Shown piece by piece: positions 9,951 through 20,580 of a stretch of DNA of 64,000 nucleotides. Source of the stretch: Fistulifera solaris (lineage: Eukaryota; Bacillariophyta; Bacillariophyceae; Naviculales; Stauroneidaceae); the NCBI GenBank assembly GCA_030295235.1, contig AP026172.1:62001-126000 (forward strand). The letters are read 5' to 3'. Each line of letters begins with the position of its first letter. Within the stretch, counting starts at the first letter, position 1. Both the position numbers and the translations under genes were made by a program. The notes under the pieces are model-generated. The model ran no database searches. It was not told the DNA's origin and saw only the letters and a program-made list of their open reading frames with translations.

Positions 9951-11020
9951 ATGCGAGTTCTTTTTGTGACACTTCTCTCGTGGTTGTCATCGACAGCGGT
10001 GGCCTTTGTGCCGCCAACGCAACGCGTTCCGACGGCACTCGCTACCGCCATGACGCCCCTTTTCCTACTCAAGCATGGGAGGGTAAGGAGTTTCGTGTTA
10101 CGGAGTTGCAAGACATGTTTGCAGAAGCCATGCAGAATTTTCAGAACCTTATGGAAAGTCACTCATCAATCTACTTCGACTTTGATACGGACATGAAAAT
10201 CGCTGCTTCCGTGGCGACAACGGTTCGCGGCAATGGGGTCGTGAGTAACGAAGAAATGTACCGCTATATTCAACAAGGAATCGATCAACTGGTCTTGACG
10301 CTTGCGCATGTCTTGGCACAGCTGGATGGATTTAGTATTGAACAAAAAATTGCGGCGGCACTAGCGACGGTCGTCATTTCGTATCCGGTCAGCTATCAGT
10401 ACTATCAATATGAGTTGGCAGAAGAAGAGCGACTGGCGGCAGAAAAGAAAGCAAAATTAGCTGAAAAGAAGAAAGCAGAGGCCTTGAAAGCAAAAGCGGA
10501 GAAGACTAAAGCCGCCGATGGAAAAGAACCCAAGAAGAAAGTATCGAAAATAGAACGAGACACCGATTTTGTGGGCGACGTAATTGAAGGAAATAGACCA
10601 GCCAAAGGACCCAAGGGAGCCAAAAAAGAACAAATCACAATGAAAGACGAAGTGCCAGAGCTGGCTCAAGAGATTGTCACGGCACAAGTAATAGAATCCT
10701 CTGTTCCTCCTTCTCCTGTAGCCCCTCTCGGCCCCACTGTTACTGTGCAAGTGCCCGCCTCACCTCGTGTCATGGAATCAATCATGCCAGTGATGGGAAA
10801 ACAAGCCGAAGATGGAGGAATGGATGCGTATGCGAGGGCCTATGCGGCCATGTTGTCTCAGGTACAGGCCGTTCAAGTGGCAGAACCCGTCCCTGCTGCT
10901 CCTATCGCTCAACCTGTAGCAACATCCACCATTGTCACTTCAGCGGTGGAGACATCGGCACCTGCCCGTACCGCGGTTGGTACTGCTAGTTACCTGGAAT
11001 CTCTGTCACGTTCCGCTTGA
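9951..11020 (+). CDS. Plastid-targeted membrane/coiled-coil protein of unknown function
   Basis: The N-terminus MRVLFVTLLSWLSSTAVAF has the signal peptide plus Phe-at-cleavage pattern (AVA|FVPP) of diatom bipartite plastid presequences. The mature part has a hydrophobic segment (IAAALATVVISYPVSYQYY), a long Lys/Ala/Glu coiled coil of about 50 residues, and a Pro/Val/Ala-rich C-terminus. The presequence and the body lie in adjacent frames. The span is 3n+2, so one base is missing near the C4T4 run at 10056-10063. A start at 9980 would remove the presequence and is less likely. A role in plastid membranes, perhaps as a scaffold or tether, is speculation. TGACGTCA lies upstream. Confidence 0.6.
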
Positions 11021-11466
11021 GTATGAATATATTCCTTGTTTGAGCTTTGCTAGGTTGATATTAAGTTAAAGCGGACAAAATCAAATAAAATACTGATTTT
11101 AGTGTTGACAATATTTTGCCTTGGAAAGCTCGTATCACTTGTCATTGACGACAAATAATGGGCGCAATCTGCTTTAAAATGTACTCCGGAGTAGCCAAAC
11201 GATTTAGGAACGGATCCAGTGATGAGTCGATAACGACGTGATGCGTTTCTCCATCATCTTTTTCTGTACTGGTTAACCATTTCTCGTTTTGTCGAGCGCT
11301 CTTGCGGCGAAGCCTTTGCGACGCTGCCACCCACTCATTGATTCAGGGAAGGTTAGCAATCGAGTAACGAAAGGAGAAACCTGGACTTCAAACTTCAAAG
11401 CCATTTCGGCTTTCGTAACACATAATGTCGGCTTGATATAACCACGACTGCATTTCAGTCACGTTA
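11021..11466. other. Intergenic region with CCACGACTG motif
   Basis: About 450 bp. A 62-codon minus-strand frame at 11142-11330 has no support. One copy of the dispersed motif ACCACGACTGCATTTCAGTC is at 11441-11460. Confidence 0.45.
11441..11463 (+). repeat. Dispersed palindromic motif CCACGACTGCATTTCAGTC, copy
   Basis: Contains the imperfect palindrome GACTG-CATTT-CAGTC. Related copies lie at 62816-62840 (+), 51331-51354 (-), 38439-38458 (-), 9300-9324 (+) and 9519-9540 (+). All are intergenic or at gene edges. It could be a regulatory site or the end of a small transposon. Confidence 0.6.
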
Positions 11467-11719
11467 TTAAAGGGAAGACTTATTTTGTTCGGCTTTCGGG
11501 TCTTTGTCGTAAGCTTCGTCTGAAGACCCTCGTAATTTCTTACAGACTACTTTGTACGACAGAGTGTTCTCTCTCCAGAGAAACGTGTTCCACGTTCCTC
11601 TCTGAAACTCGGAGTACAAAAATCTAGTGAAATAATGAATCGTGCGGTCCGCACGTTTCGCATACCGCTCTCCCTCCATTCGAGCTACAAAGTAAATTCC
11701 ATCCACAATCACTTTTCAT
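11467..11719 (-). CDS. Possible small basic protein
   Basis: A minus-strand frame encodes about 80 residues of well-mixed, protein-like composition with a charged C-terminus (DPKAEQNKSSL). From the ATG at 11719 the span is 3n+1, which would need one extra base in the A-run at 11712-11715; otherwise an internal ATG gives a shorter product. It has no signal peptide and no domain that I recognise. It is divergent from the RING gene at 11778, leaving only about 60 bp between starts. Confidence 0.35.
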
Positions 11720-11777
11720 CTCGAACATTCTCGCTCGACTCCATCGAATAACGTCAATCTCCATTTTTTATTATATC

Positions 11778-12410
11778 ATGGAGGACGCCTTGTCCAGCAC
11801 ATTTTTTCTCCCTTCGTTTGCCCCTCCAACGATCGGCACACCTCACATGCTTCTTTTGTGGATAGCGTGGGGATCCCTAATTGTTTCCTGGGTAGTTGCA
11901 TGCCTACGCGAGCCTCACTCGAAGCTTGACGAAAGATACACCGAGATCGAAAATAGGCTGATGACACATCGTGCTACCTCGCCATCTGTATGCCAAAACC
12001 AGCGACACAGTAATGAATTTCAAGAATGCACAATTTGTCAATCCGTTATCCAAGACAATGATCTTGTCAGCTGGTTGCCAAGGTGTTGTCACGTATATCA
12101 CCACATGTGCATAAAGCGCTGGTTGCTCCAACATTCCCATTGCCCTACGTGTCGGCAATCTTTTGACGAGTGCGAAGTGGCGTTGTCTTCCTTCGCCAGT
12201 GCGCATTACTTCTGTATAAATGATGGTTTGCGGCAAGTATCGCATGATATGGAAGTCGGCCGTACTTATCACATCCCAGCCGATGAATCCAAGCAATATC
12301 GGGAATATTCCATTGTTTTATCGGATAAAGATATGGATCACGAGGATCCCTGGGATAGTGCCGAACTATTACAATCATACGGGAGGCACATGCGTCTGCC
12401 GTCTGTATGA
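11778..12410 (+). CDS. Membrane-anchored RING-H2 ubiquitin E3 ligase (tandem copy 1)
   Basis: An intact 210-residue protein. One N-terminal membrane helix (MLLLWIAWGSLIVSWVVAC) is followed by a RING-H2 finger of C3H2C3 type: CTIC, then C-H-x2-H-x2-C (CHVYHHMC), then CPTC. The Trp after the sixth metal ligand (KRWLL), important for E2 contact, is present. The C-terminus is acidic and unstructured. This architecture matches small ATL/RNF-type E3 ligases that ubiquitinate membrane proteins. A related gene follows in the same orientation at 12876, indicating tandem duplication. Substrate unknown. Confidence 0.85.
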   Translation: MEDALSSTFFLPSFAPPTIGTPHMLLLWIAWGSLIVSWVVACLREPHSKLDERYTEIENRLMTHRATSPSVCQNQRHSNEFQECTICQSVIQDNDLVSWLPRCCHVYHHMCIKRWLLQHSHCPTCRQSFDECEVALSSFASAHYFCINDGLRQVSHDMEVGRTYHIPADESKQYREYSIVLSDKDMDHEDPWDSAELLQSYGRHMRLPSV

Positions 12411-12875
12411 AGAAGGGCTTGATGCTTGCAGTGCTTTCATATTCATAAGGATAGAGAATATTTTACAATTTGTCTTAGGTGGTCGCTTTAGATGTGAACA
12501 AAGGTAAAATGCGCCCAAGACTCGAGCTATTTTCGACGTCAGTCGAGTCCATTTTTCAAAACAGAAATGTTGCACCAAAGGACATCATACATGCTTCTCT
12601 CTTGGGTTCTCTGTCACATCGGTTTACTAAAACGAAAACAAAGAACAGAAAGAATTATTCGTTACTCCGGTACATTACAAAGTAGTCACACCCGGTTTTC
12701 ATAACCTGGTACGCGAAATGACAACACGGTTGTTGCGACTTGAGACTCTTTCGTGTCGCGAGATTTCGCAGCGCAGCTTGTGAAACGAAAATCGGAAGTG
12801 CATGCCATTCAAGCAGCTTTAGCATTACAGGTCGACATCGAAGACAGCAACGAAAAGGAAACGTCTCATTCAAAC
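12411..12875. other. Spacer between the two RING genes
   Basis: About 465 bp. Open frames here lack ATG starts or domains. It must contain the 3' end of the first RING gene and the promoter of the second. Confidence 0.4.
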
Positions 12876-13360
12876 ATGGACAATGTTGCCACCTCTCGTC
12901 CAAGTAACTCTACCGACTCGACAACAAGCGACGACAGTGAAGCAGCGTTGTTCTTCTTTTTGGCTTGATCGTTATTTGGACGTCCATCATCATATTGTCG
13001 TTTTGCGCTGCCCGATGCGGCTACTTGCAATCAACCCAGGAAAGTGAACAAGACTGTCAGGCAATCGACGATCAGATCATTACCAAGCGAGCCGTCTCTT
13101 TGGCGTTCACACCCGAAGATGTGGAGGCAGGATGTGAAGCCATCAAAGATACCCCAGAATGTTCCATTTGTATAAATCCGTTTCAAGAACATGACATTGT
13201 CAGTTGGTCAAAGAATCAAGACTGTCGCCATGTCTTTCATCATCTTTGCATAATACCGTGGTTGACAAAAGATCCGCAATGTCCTTGTTGCCGTCAACCT
13301 TTCCTGGCATTTCCTCGAATCGAGCCTCTACTACCTTTTTCTCAATACAGTTGGGATTGA
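12876..13360 (+). CDS. Membrane-anchored RING-H2 ubiquitin E3 ligase (tandem copy 2)
   Basis: Same plan as the upstream gene: a short Ser/Thr-rich N-terminus, one membrane helix ending in IVIWTSIIILSFC, and a C3H2C3 RING-H2 finger (CSIC, CRHVFHHLC, CPCC) with the conserved PW after the sixth ligand. The N-terminus and the rest are in different frames. The span is 3n+2 and the break falls in the T5 run at 12957-12961 inside the membrane helix. ATG 12876 puts the helix at the same distance as in copy 1; an upstream non-ATG extension is possible. If the break is real, the product would lose the RING domain. Confidence 0.65.
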
Positions 13361-13766
13361 TTGATACAAATAAGGCCACACCAGAGCAAAAAGATGGCTA
13401 TAAAAAGTTTCTCGAATCAAGTGAGCTAATAAGATACGAGCCTAACACTCGACTGGGTAAGCCCGCCAAAATGATCGGAGAATGAGCATTGTCGGTACAA
13501 GTTCATACTGTTCATGACAGACTCCTCAAATGAGTTAAACTCTATCTAATGAGTATTACTGAGAGTGCTCTTCCTTCACGCGACATTCAAAATGTCCAGC
13601 AATCCCTCGTCCTAACAAGAATTTGGCGGTTCGCTACATTCGGTATTTTGGTGAAGGTCTTTCGTTTGCACGATCATATTCTTTTAGAGAATGCTCGAGT
13701 ATATGCATGTTTTACGATACTATTAGAACTATTAACCTATTCCAACGCAATATTTTACCGCTTGAC

Positions 13767-14225
13767 CTAGGTCATTTCGTCGTCAACAATACGTGTGTAT
13801 TCATTGTCTTGTATTTGTTTCGTCCCTTCGGTCATTTCCTCCTTGATTATTGTCATCATTGCAAAAACCGTCCCAGCAAGAGTGAACAAGGCCACCCCAG
13901 TCATGATAACCATGAATGCGTTGTCTTGAGAAAAAGGCAGTTTTGTGAGAGCTATCGTATTGCAGCCGAGAGATGCCGTGAGGAAGCAGGAGTGTCGCTT
14001 GTGCGGGTCATTTGCCGACGCTTTGAACCATTCCATGGCATTGAGTATGAAGAATATTATAGAAATGAGTAGTATTATTGAAAAGCAAAAGCATTGGGTA
14101 TGAGCGAGCGAAGTATCTTCGTTCAGACACTGGCAATTCGTCGCCAAACATAGGACGAGAATCAGTGCGCACACCGTAAAGCCGGCTTTACGATACCTTG
14201 CCTTGATATTCTTTGCATCAGCCAT
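13767..14225 (-). CDS. Small four-TM membrane protein, unknown
   Basis: The 152-residue protein from MADAKNIKARYRKAG has four predicted hydrophobic helices: AGFTVCALILVLCLATNC, the long segment around FSIILLISIIFFIL, a weaker one around FLTASLGCNTIAL, and FMVIMTGVALFTLAGTVFAMM. N- and C-termini are charged and probably cytosolic. The topology resembles tetraspan/MARVEL-like proteins but I see no diagnostic motif. An upstream in-frame start at 14333 would add 36 residues of low-complexity sequence and is less likely. Confidence 0.6.
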   Translation of the reverse strand: MADAKNIKARYRKAGFTVCALILVLCLATNCQCLNEDTSLAHTQCFCFSIILLISIIFFILNAMEWFKASANDPHKRHSCFLTASLGCNTIALTKLPFSQDNAFMVIMTGVALFTLAGTVFAMMTIIKEEMTEGTKQIQDNEYTRIVDDEMT

Positions 14226-17124
14226 TGCTTCACTTGTTTTACAAAAATGAAAATGGATGAAAATGCGTCCGAAAGGTTTTAGAGCTGTTCTTGTCTTTGA
14301 CACTCGGGTGCTGGTTGCGTCGTTGACATCCACCTAAATTCAGTGTCTTTCGTCTTTCACGAGTACTTTGTTCTTCACGTTCTTTTCAAAATAACAGGTC
14401 ATTGAGGTCGATACGTCTGATAGCTAGCAGTAGTAGCCACAAGCTGACAATTGACAGGTACCCTTGAAACTTTCAAGACACGTAAGCACGTAAGGTAAGA
14501 AATTACTTTCTTACAAAGTACTTAGAGGTTAGAGACGCGTAGTGACTAGTGACGTAGTGACTATTGACATGCTCATGTGGGCGTGCACCATTGACCATAG
14601 GGATCTAAAATAATAAACTAAATACTGATATTTATTCCTAATTCCTAATTTCCTCAAGTCAGAATGCAAATTTGACGTTCATTTGCATTTTGTGACCATT
14701 GATGTTTAGTGTTTAGTACTCGGAGTATTAATTTTTAGCAATTGATTATTACCGTATACTGTCCTACGTAATTTGCGACGCCTTTTTTTCTTTGTGCCTT
14801 TTTGCTTTTGTGCCTCTTTCGCCCTTTCCCCCCTTTTGCTTTGTTTCCATAATACCAAATGAGGAGGAGGAATCATCATTGTCAGGAATTCATTCACTTC
14901 CATAGATTGATGAGTAAAGCATTACGAAAAGGATCAGCAGACCTTCAGTATTTTACGTGAGGCTTCGAGCAAAGTCGGAAGTGCAAACGAAGCAATCGAG
15001 CGTATCTTCCATTTCGAGATTGCATGAGGCACATCAGCTGCCTTCGTTCGACATGTCAACAGCCTCAAAATAAAGAATTTCCTTCGGTAGTGATCCAATC
15101 GGTAGAGTCGTTCTGAGTGTCTGTTAAATGTTTGGTTGGAAAGGTCACGCGAGGTAAGCGTCTAACTGAATATATTCCAGTGCTATGTCTTTCAAAATAG
15201 ATCAAATCAACAAGACATTGAACGTTATTTGAAGCACTCGCAATCTACAAGTAAATAGACTGTATAGTTCAGATTGGAAAACGAGAATTTGAGTAAATCA
15301 TTGGTGACGACTATTGCGACTGAGCGCATCTTTGTCTGCTCCCAATTCGGCAATTAGCCAGCGTACTCCGTGCTTTACTTGGAAGCCGCGCAGTCAAATC
15401 AATGAAATTCTACTATTTGGTGTCGTTAGTAGCGTGCCGAAAGTTCTCTCCGTTGCACCAGTTTCCAGTTTATTGAGGTTGACATTTTTAAGAGGCTAGT
15501 CTTCGTCGACACGTAACTTTTGCTAAGACCAGCTTAAACTTCCTCACAACAATCAACCGTTCGTCCAAGGCCAAAAACGAGACTGCAAAGAGATACCCGC
15601 GAAGCAACTGTCACCACAAGATTCGTAAGGAAGCAAGAAGCAAGGGCTAGAGGTTTACGTTTGACTCTCAATCTGGGATAAGTTCCTTTGCTTTGATGGG
15701 AACATTGTATGAAGAAAGCGCGACATGGCGAAATATTCAGAGTTCTTGCTCCGTCTTCGAGAACGATGATTCGATGAAGATGCACGTTTATAAAAGAGCA
15801 TCAAGCACTTCGCAATCTGCAAATCAACTTATCTATTTTGTTGTGGAAACAAGGGAAGAGTAAGCTTTTGTAATTAAAAGTACATACATTCCGTAACTAG
15901 ATTTACATCATTTTTTCTCGCGGATATACAAGCCGATCACTCTGTTAGATTCGGTTGATGTTATGTAAACAAGCACTGCGGCATAGGGTGAGACAGATCC
16001 TCGTATGAATCTCTCTCTCCTGCAATCTGTGTTTCTCAATCGCCGTGTTTCTTGCAAAAGAAACTGGTAAGGCTTCCTCTTCTTTCTTAAAAGAAGCTGT
16101 CGTCAAAACCAGCCTTTATTATCCCTCACAAAGAAGATTCTTCCAAAAGAAGATGATGCTTTCCAAAGACTTGATCACAGTGATAGTAATCGGGAGGTGT
16201 TCGATTTGTAGTTCTGACTTTAGAGTTGTAGTACATGGTTGGATTGGGCGTCCTGGGCCCTTCGCCCATCACATTCGAAGCTACGATGGCCACAGGATCG
16301 AAGGAGACGCGATGTTTATCGGCTCGCATGCTGAGTGGAAGGTCGTTTGTATGAGCCGTCATGTTGCTCATGTTGCTCATTGGTTTGCGTTCGGAAACCG
16401 GATTGTATCGTAGGGAAAATGAGCTCGACTGATGTACTTGCGGAAACTGAAGGATCGTGCCGAACACGAAGTCAAAGTGGGAAGACAGGAACAAACGTAT
16501 TCTCATCTACCTCGAAAAGGAGGAAGAGAAAACAGAACGCACATGCGACGGTTTGCGTCATTTTTCTGTGCATGCGCTTTTCTCTTTTTCTGCTTGTAGT
16601 TGTTTTGTGTTTTGCCATACGCACGCTTTCGTCACAGTAATAAATGCAGAATCCTTTCCGTAGATAATACAGTTTCAGAGAGTGTGAATCTCACCTTGTA
16701 CGATTTAGTGTATACAGTAGTTCGCTGATTCCGATGATTACTACTGACGTCTCTTTTGTGTGTCAGTTAACAAGTACGGCATAAGACCGCGTCGATGCAT
16801 CGTCGATCGTCGTTCTTCGTTGGACGTTGGAAACATCGCATTCGTGATGAACTCCGAACGCTTTTCGCTTTTCACGTTTCACGCGCGTCGCGCGATCCCT
16901 TAGTACCGGACTGTTTTAGATGCATGTCGTATAAGACAAGACATTCTGACTCTCCGAATTTAATGAGGCCGTCAGAATTCACACAGCGCTTATAAAATGT
17001 CACAAAATCGCATCGCAGCATCGCAACGCGACAACTTTGTTTTAGACGTCGTCTGACTTGACGCTCCAGTTCGTCACAAAAGTATGCAAAAGGAGCGCTT
17101 TGTTGCATTTCATGATACGAATCA
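14226..17124. other. Long gene-poor region
   Basis: About 2.9 kb with no well-supported gene. It has A/T-rich tracts, small tandem repeats (TAATTCC-type near 14636, GTGACTAGTGACGTAGTGAC near 14540, CATGTTGCT at about 16360-16378) and one doubtful minus-strand frame (16126-16506). The last few hundred bases are the AAAP transporter promoter. Confidence 0.5.
16126..16506 (-). CDS. Doubtful ORF, 126 codons
   Basis: A minus-strand frame ending in HHLLLEESSL has protein-like composition in its middle (RADKHRVSFDPVAIVASNVMGEGPR region), but shows no domain, signal peptide or intron support. It could be a terminal exon or chance. Low confidence. Confidence 0.25.
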   Translation of the reverse strand: MRIRLFLSSHFDFVFGTILQFPQVHQSSSFSLRYNPVSERKPMSNMSNMTAHTNDLPLSMRADKHRVSFDPVAIVASNVMGEGPRTPNPTMYYNSKVRTTNRTPPDYYHCDQVFGKHHLLLEESSL

Positions 17125-18407
17125 ATGACAGGAGCGACCGACTACGAAACGGAACTCTCTCTTTTGCTGCAACGACGACAGCCGCGAACGTCGTTCACGG
17201 AAGAGTCACTCGCGAGCAATACAGAGACGACAATTAACTTAATCAAAACATGTATGGGTACAGGATGTCTCGCGTTACCTTTCGCCTGTCAACAAGGCGG
17301 TATTGTACTCTTTCTCATCGGACTATTCGTAGTGGGAGCCTGGAATGTTTATTCCGTCCACCGTTTAGTACAATGCCTCTCCTATTTGCCCAAATCAAGG
17401 CAGTCGTCGGATATTACAAGCAATACTACACGCACCAACTCCGCACAGGAATCACAATTACCACCAGAGGGCATCGCACTCATGAGTCAAGTTGCTTGGA
17501 TCGCATTCGGGTCGCTGGGAGTACAAGTACTCGATGGACTCATGATGATATTGTTCTTTGGAGTGATTACGGCTTATTATTGTGCCGTTCTAACGTTTCT
17601 GGGTGATACTCCGTTCTCGCTGGGAAGAATAGGTGATGGTTTTTTGACATTGATCATCCTCACCGTTTTATCGCTTGTACCGCACGTTGGAGCACTAAAA
17701 TATGCCAGTGCTTTTGGAATGATCGCACTCTTTCTGACCTTTGGTGTCATTTTCTTCTACGGACTTTCTGGTCACAACGAGAAAGGCACGACCTTGAATA
17801 TGTGGCCTTCCTCCATCGATGGGCTGAGTCAATGGTTCGGTGTGATTGTCTTTGGATTTGGAATTGTTCCGATGACGTACAACTACCGATCCTCGATGCA
17901 AAGGCCACAAGACATCGTGCAAGTTACAGTTCATGCCATGTTTGGGACAGCTTGCTCATATGTGTTCATTGGATGGGGTTTATATGCACTATTTCCTTCC
18001 TTACAAGGCGATGCGCTCAGCGAATTACCTCGACACGGAGTCTTTCCCATAGCCACCCGTTTGGCCATGGTCACAGTGGTCTTAATGACAGCACCCTTTT
18101 GATTGTGCCATGTGCGGAGTTATTGGAAGGCAAGTGGCAGCATGTAGGACGCTTGTGCACTCGATTGACAATCTGCGGCATTTCGTGCACGCTGGCTATC
18201 CTCTTTCCGCATTTCGTGCAGGCTTTATCACTTGTGGGGTCAACGTGTGTTGCTGCCGTTAGCTTTTGCGTGCCCGCGTTACTACACTGGCAATTGACAA
18301 GGGAATATTCGGAACAGGAGTATAGGCATCTAGCCAAAGTTGATATGCTCATGTTTATGCTGGGAATTGTATTGACTATGATTAGCACCTACGTTCTGCT
18401 TACATGA
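17125..18407 (+). CDS. AAAP-family amino-acid transporter (SLC36/SLC38-like)
   Basis: After a hydrophilic N-terminus the protein starts with the AAAP signature TTINLIKTCMGTGCLALPFA and then about ten or eleven hydrophobic segments, ending at MLGIVLTMISTYVLLT. Total length of about 427 residues fits the family. These carriers move amino acids with H+ or Na+ across plasma, vacuolar or lysosome-like membranes. The last third is in another frame: the span is 3n+2 and the break lies at the T4 run 18097-18100, inside a hydrophobic helix with homology continuing on both sides. No intron is apparent. Substrate cannot be predicted. Confidence 0.8.
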
Positions 18408-19141
18408 AGATTGAACGTCGAGCGGCGGTGAGAAGGATATACCACTTTGGCGAAACGACTCTGTTGATTCAATCTATTCGCTGGTCGGGGGCTTAGCCTA
18501 CAGTCGTGAATACAACCATAAATTGGTAGAGCTTCGAGCCAGAAATATCATCCGTCAAAGTGCAAGTCTGACAAGATGCAGGAACATTCAAGGAATTTCG
18601 AGCACACCAAAAGCCTAAACAGACACACTGGCAATCGTATAATGATAATTGGCTGCAAACAAGCTCGAGTCGGTCTCTAGTCACATACTAAGTAATATCT
18701 GGTAGGTTTAATAGCTAAATGAGCTCTAGCTAGGTTGGTTGCTGCCTTACGTTGATGACCAATGGATGACCTCGAAGAAGACCGAGAAGAAATATTTTTT
18801 ATCGGATTGGACTTAACGCAAAGGCGAAAAGATCTGTTCCTTATACTCAATAGAAGATAGTACACCTATCATCGGCACTCGACAAGTAACACGTAGGTAG
18901 CGGCTGTACATTAGATAGAAGGTTTTGAGCACTGTTGAAAAGACAGCATAAACTCCGCCTATTTTTTATGTGATAATGATGCTGATTATTATGTGTTCAT
19001 CCGCCCCGACCACACAAGGAAGAAAGATGAAACATGATACACGAAACATAAACGACCGAGCTCCGTTTGATGATAACAGCAACACAAAGGTGACATTAAA
19101 AACAGATTTGCATTTTAGACAAGAGAAGAGACCGCGATACG
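18408..19141. other. Intergenic region, nothing recognised
   Basis: About 730 bp. Only short unsupported frames. It contains the promoter of the GT31 gene. Confidence 0.45.
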
Positions 19142-20406
19142 ATGAGCAGAGAAAACAAGGACAAACCGTCGAGTCTTTGTAAACGATTCATCTCCAGCAA
19201 TGCGGCCTTTATCATTGTTATCATACAGATTCTCATTTTATGCCGCTCGAACAAATGCATCTTTGATACAGTACAAGAGGAAAAAGACTTCTCGTTTCCG
19301 TTGCAACTTTCAAACGAGCACGAGCGTAACGAGTCTTCGTCTAGCCTGCTTTCATCCGACGGTCATTTCAGTTCCTCTGTTGACGATTATACAAGAAGGA
19401 AAAGTCGAGTGTTGATGGGGTTACTAGCCGCGAAATCACCAGACTTGAACGATTATGCGAGAGTGCACCGCGAACTATTTGCGCTGCACCCGAACGTGTG
19501 CTCTCTGCGGCACTTTCAAGAGACACGATCATATGCTTGTCAATTACTCTATACTTTCGTATTTGGGGCTAACGAGGACGGTCCTACGGAAATTGTAAAC
19601 GACACACTGCCTGTTCTCGCTAACAACTCAGTCCCCATATTGGATGGGAATGACGTAATTCATCTTAATATTCGGTGAGTTGCTTCACAAACTCGCAGCG
19701 TGCTTTGGTTGGGTGTCGCATCGACTCTCCATAAGAATTATTCGATCGCATTTTTCACTTCTTTCTCATGCGTGCTACTACTTTCGTTTGCAGAGAGAAC
19801 ATGAATGAAGGGAAAAGTCAAACGTGGTTCTACTATGCGAGTACAGTTGCGGATGATTTGGGCGTCGACTACGTTGGCAAGATTGATCTTGATACAATGT
19901 TGTATTTGGACAAATTTTTCGGCTTCAAGGAAATACATCTGCCCCCAGCGCCATACAACAATCACATTCTGGTGGGTCAATTAGTCGACAAAGATATGTG
20001 GAATATCAACTTGTATGGCAAACGGTTTCCGGGTATGTTTTGGCCAAAAGAAAAACTTGTCCTTGACCACTTGCAGCCTCCCTATCATATGTACGCGCAA
20101 GGCGGTTGTTACATCATGAGCACGGATTTGGTGAAGGGCCTCGTTCGCGTTGCGAATACTGTGCCTAAGGAGAACTATTTCGAGCAACACGAAGATCATG
20201 ATGTCTCGACGTTGGCTTTCATTAGCACGGTGATGAAGGAAGATCCGAATTATGCTGCAACTATGAGTTTGAAACAGATGACGACTCTTAGTTTATTTTG
20301 GAAGCATCCTTTGAAGAGGGATCATATAAGGTGGAACCGGATTTGGACTAATGAATTCAGACGCATGGGCAAAATTGTGAACAATATTGCATCAAAGGCA
20401 TCTTGA
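19142..20406 (+). CDS. GT31-like Golgi glycosyltransferase (copy A)
   Basis: Two exons (19142-19674, 19794-20406) around a 119-nt GTGAGT...CAG intron encode 381 residues. It is a type II membrane protein: a cytosolic N-terminus, a helix (AAFIIVIIQILIL), a Ser-rich stem, and then a catalytic domain. The domain has the DxD metal/nucleotide-sugar motif in GKIDLDTMLYLDKFF, the G-G-C-Y-I-M-S segment and an acidic EDHDV motif at the place of the GT31 ED-V motif. The family transfers galactose or GlcNAc, often beta-1,3. A close paralogue lies inverted at 23014-24231, with a pyruvyl transferase gene between. Donor and acceptor are unknown. Confidence 0.8.
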
Positions 20407-20580
20407 GTATTTGAGTGACTTTTGCGTCATTTGAAGGAACAACAGGCCGCACTGTATCCAATACTATAAGTCTCCGATCTGTTGTCGCCAATAATGCATT
20501 ACGCTGGTTTGATGCCACAATCGTCACCGCACAAAGACAAACACCACTATTTTGGTAGTTCGTCAAACATTAGATAACCA

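Noticed and set aside
14706-14903. Lys/Arg-rich minus-strand ORF
   Set aside because: Arises from a T/C-rich low-complexity tract.
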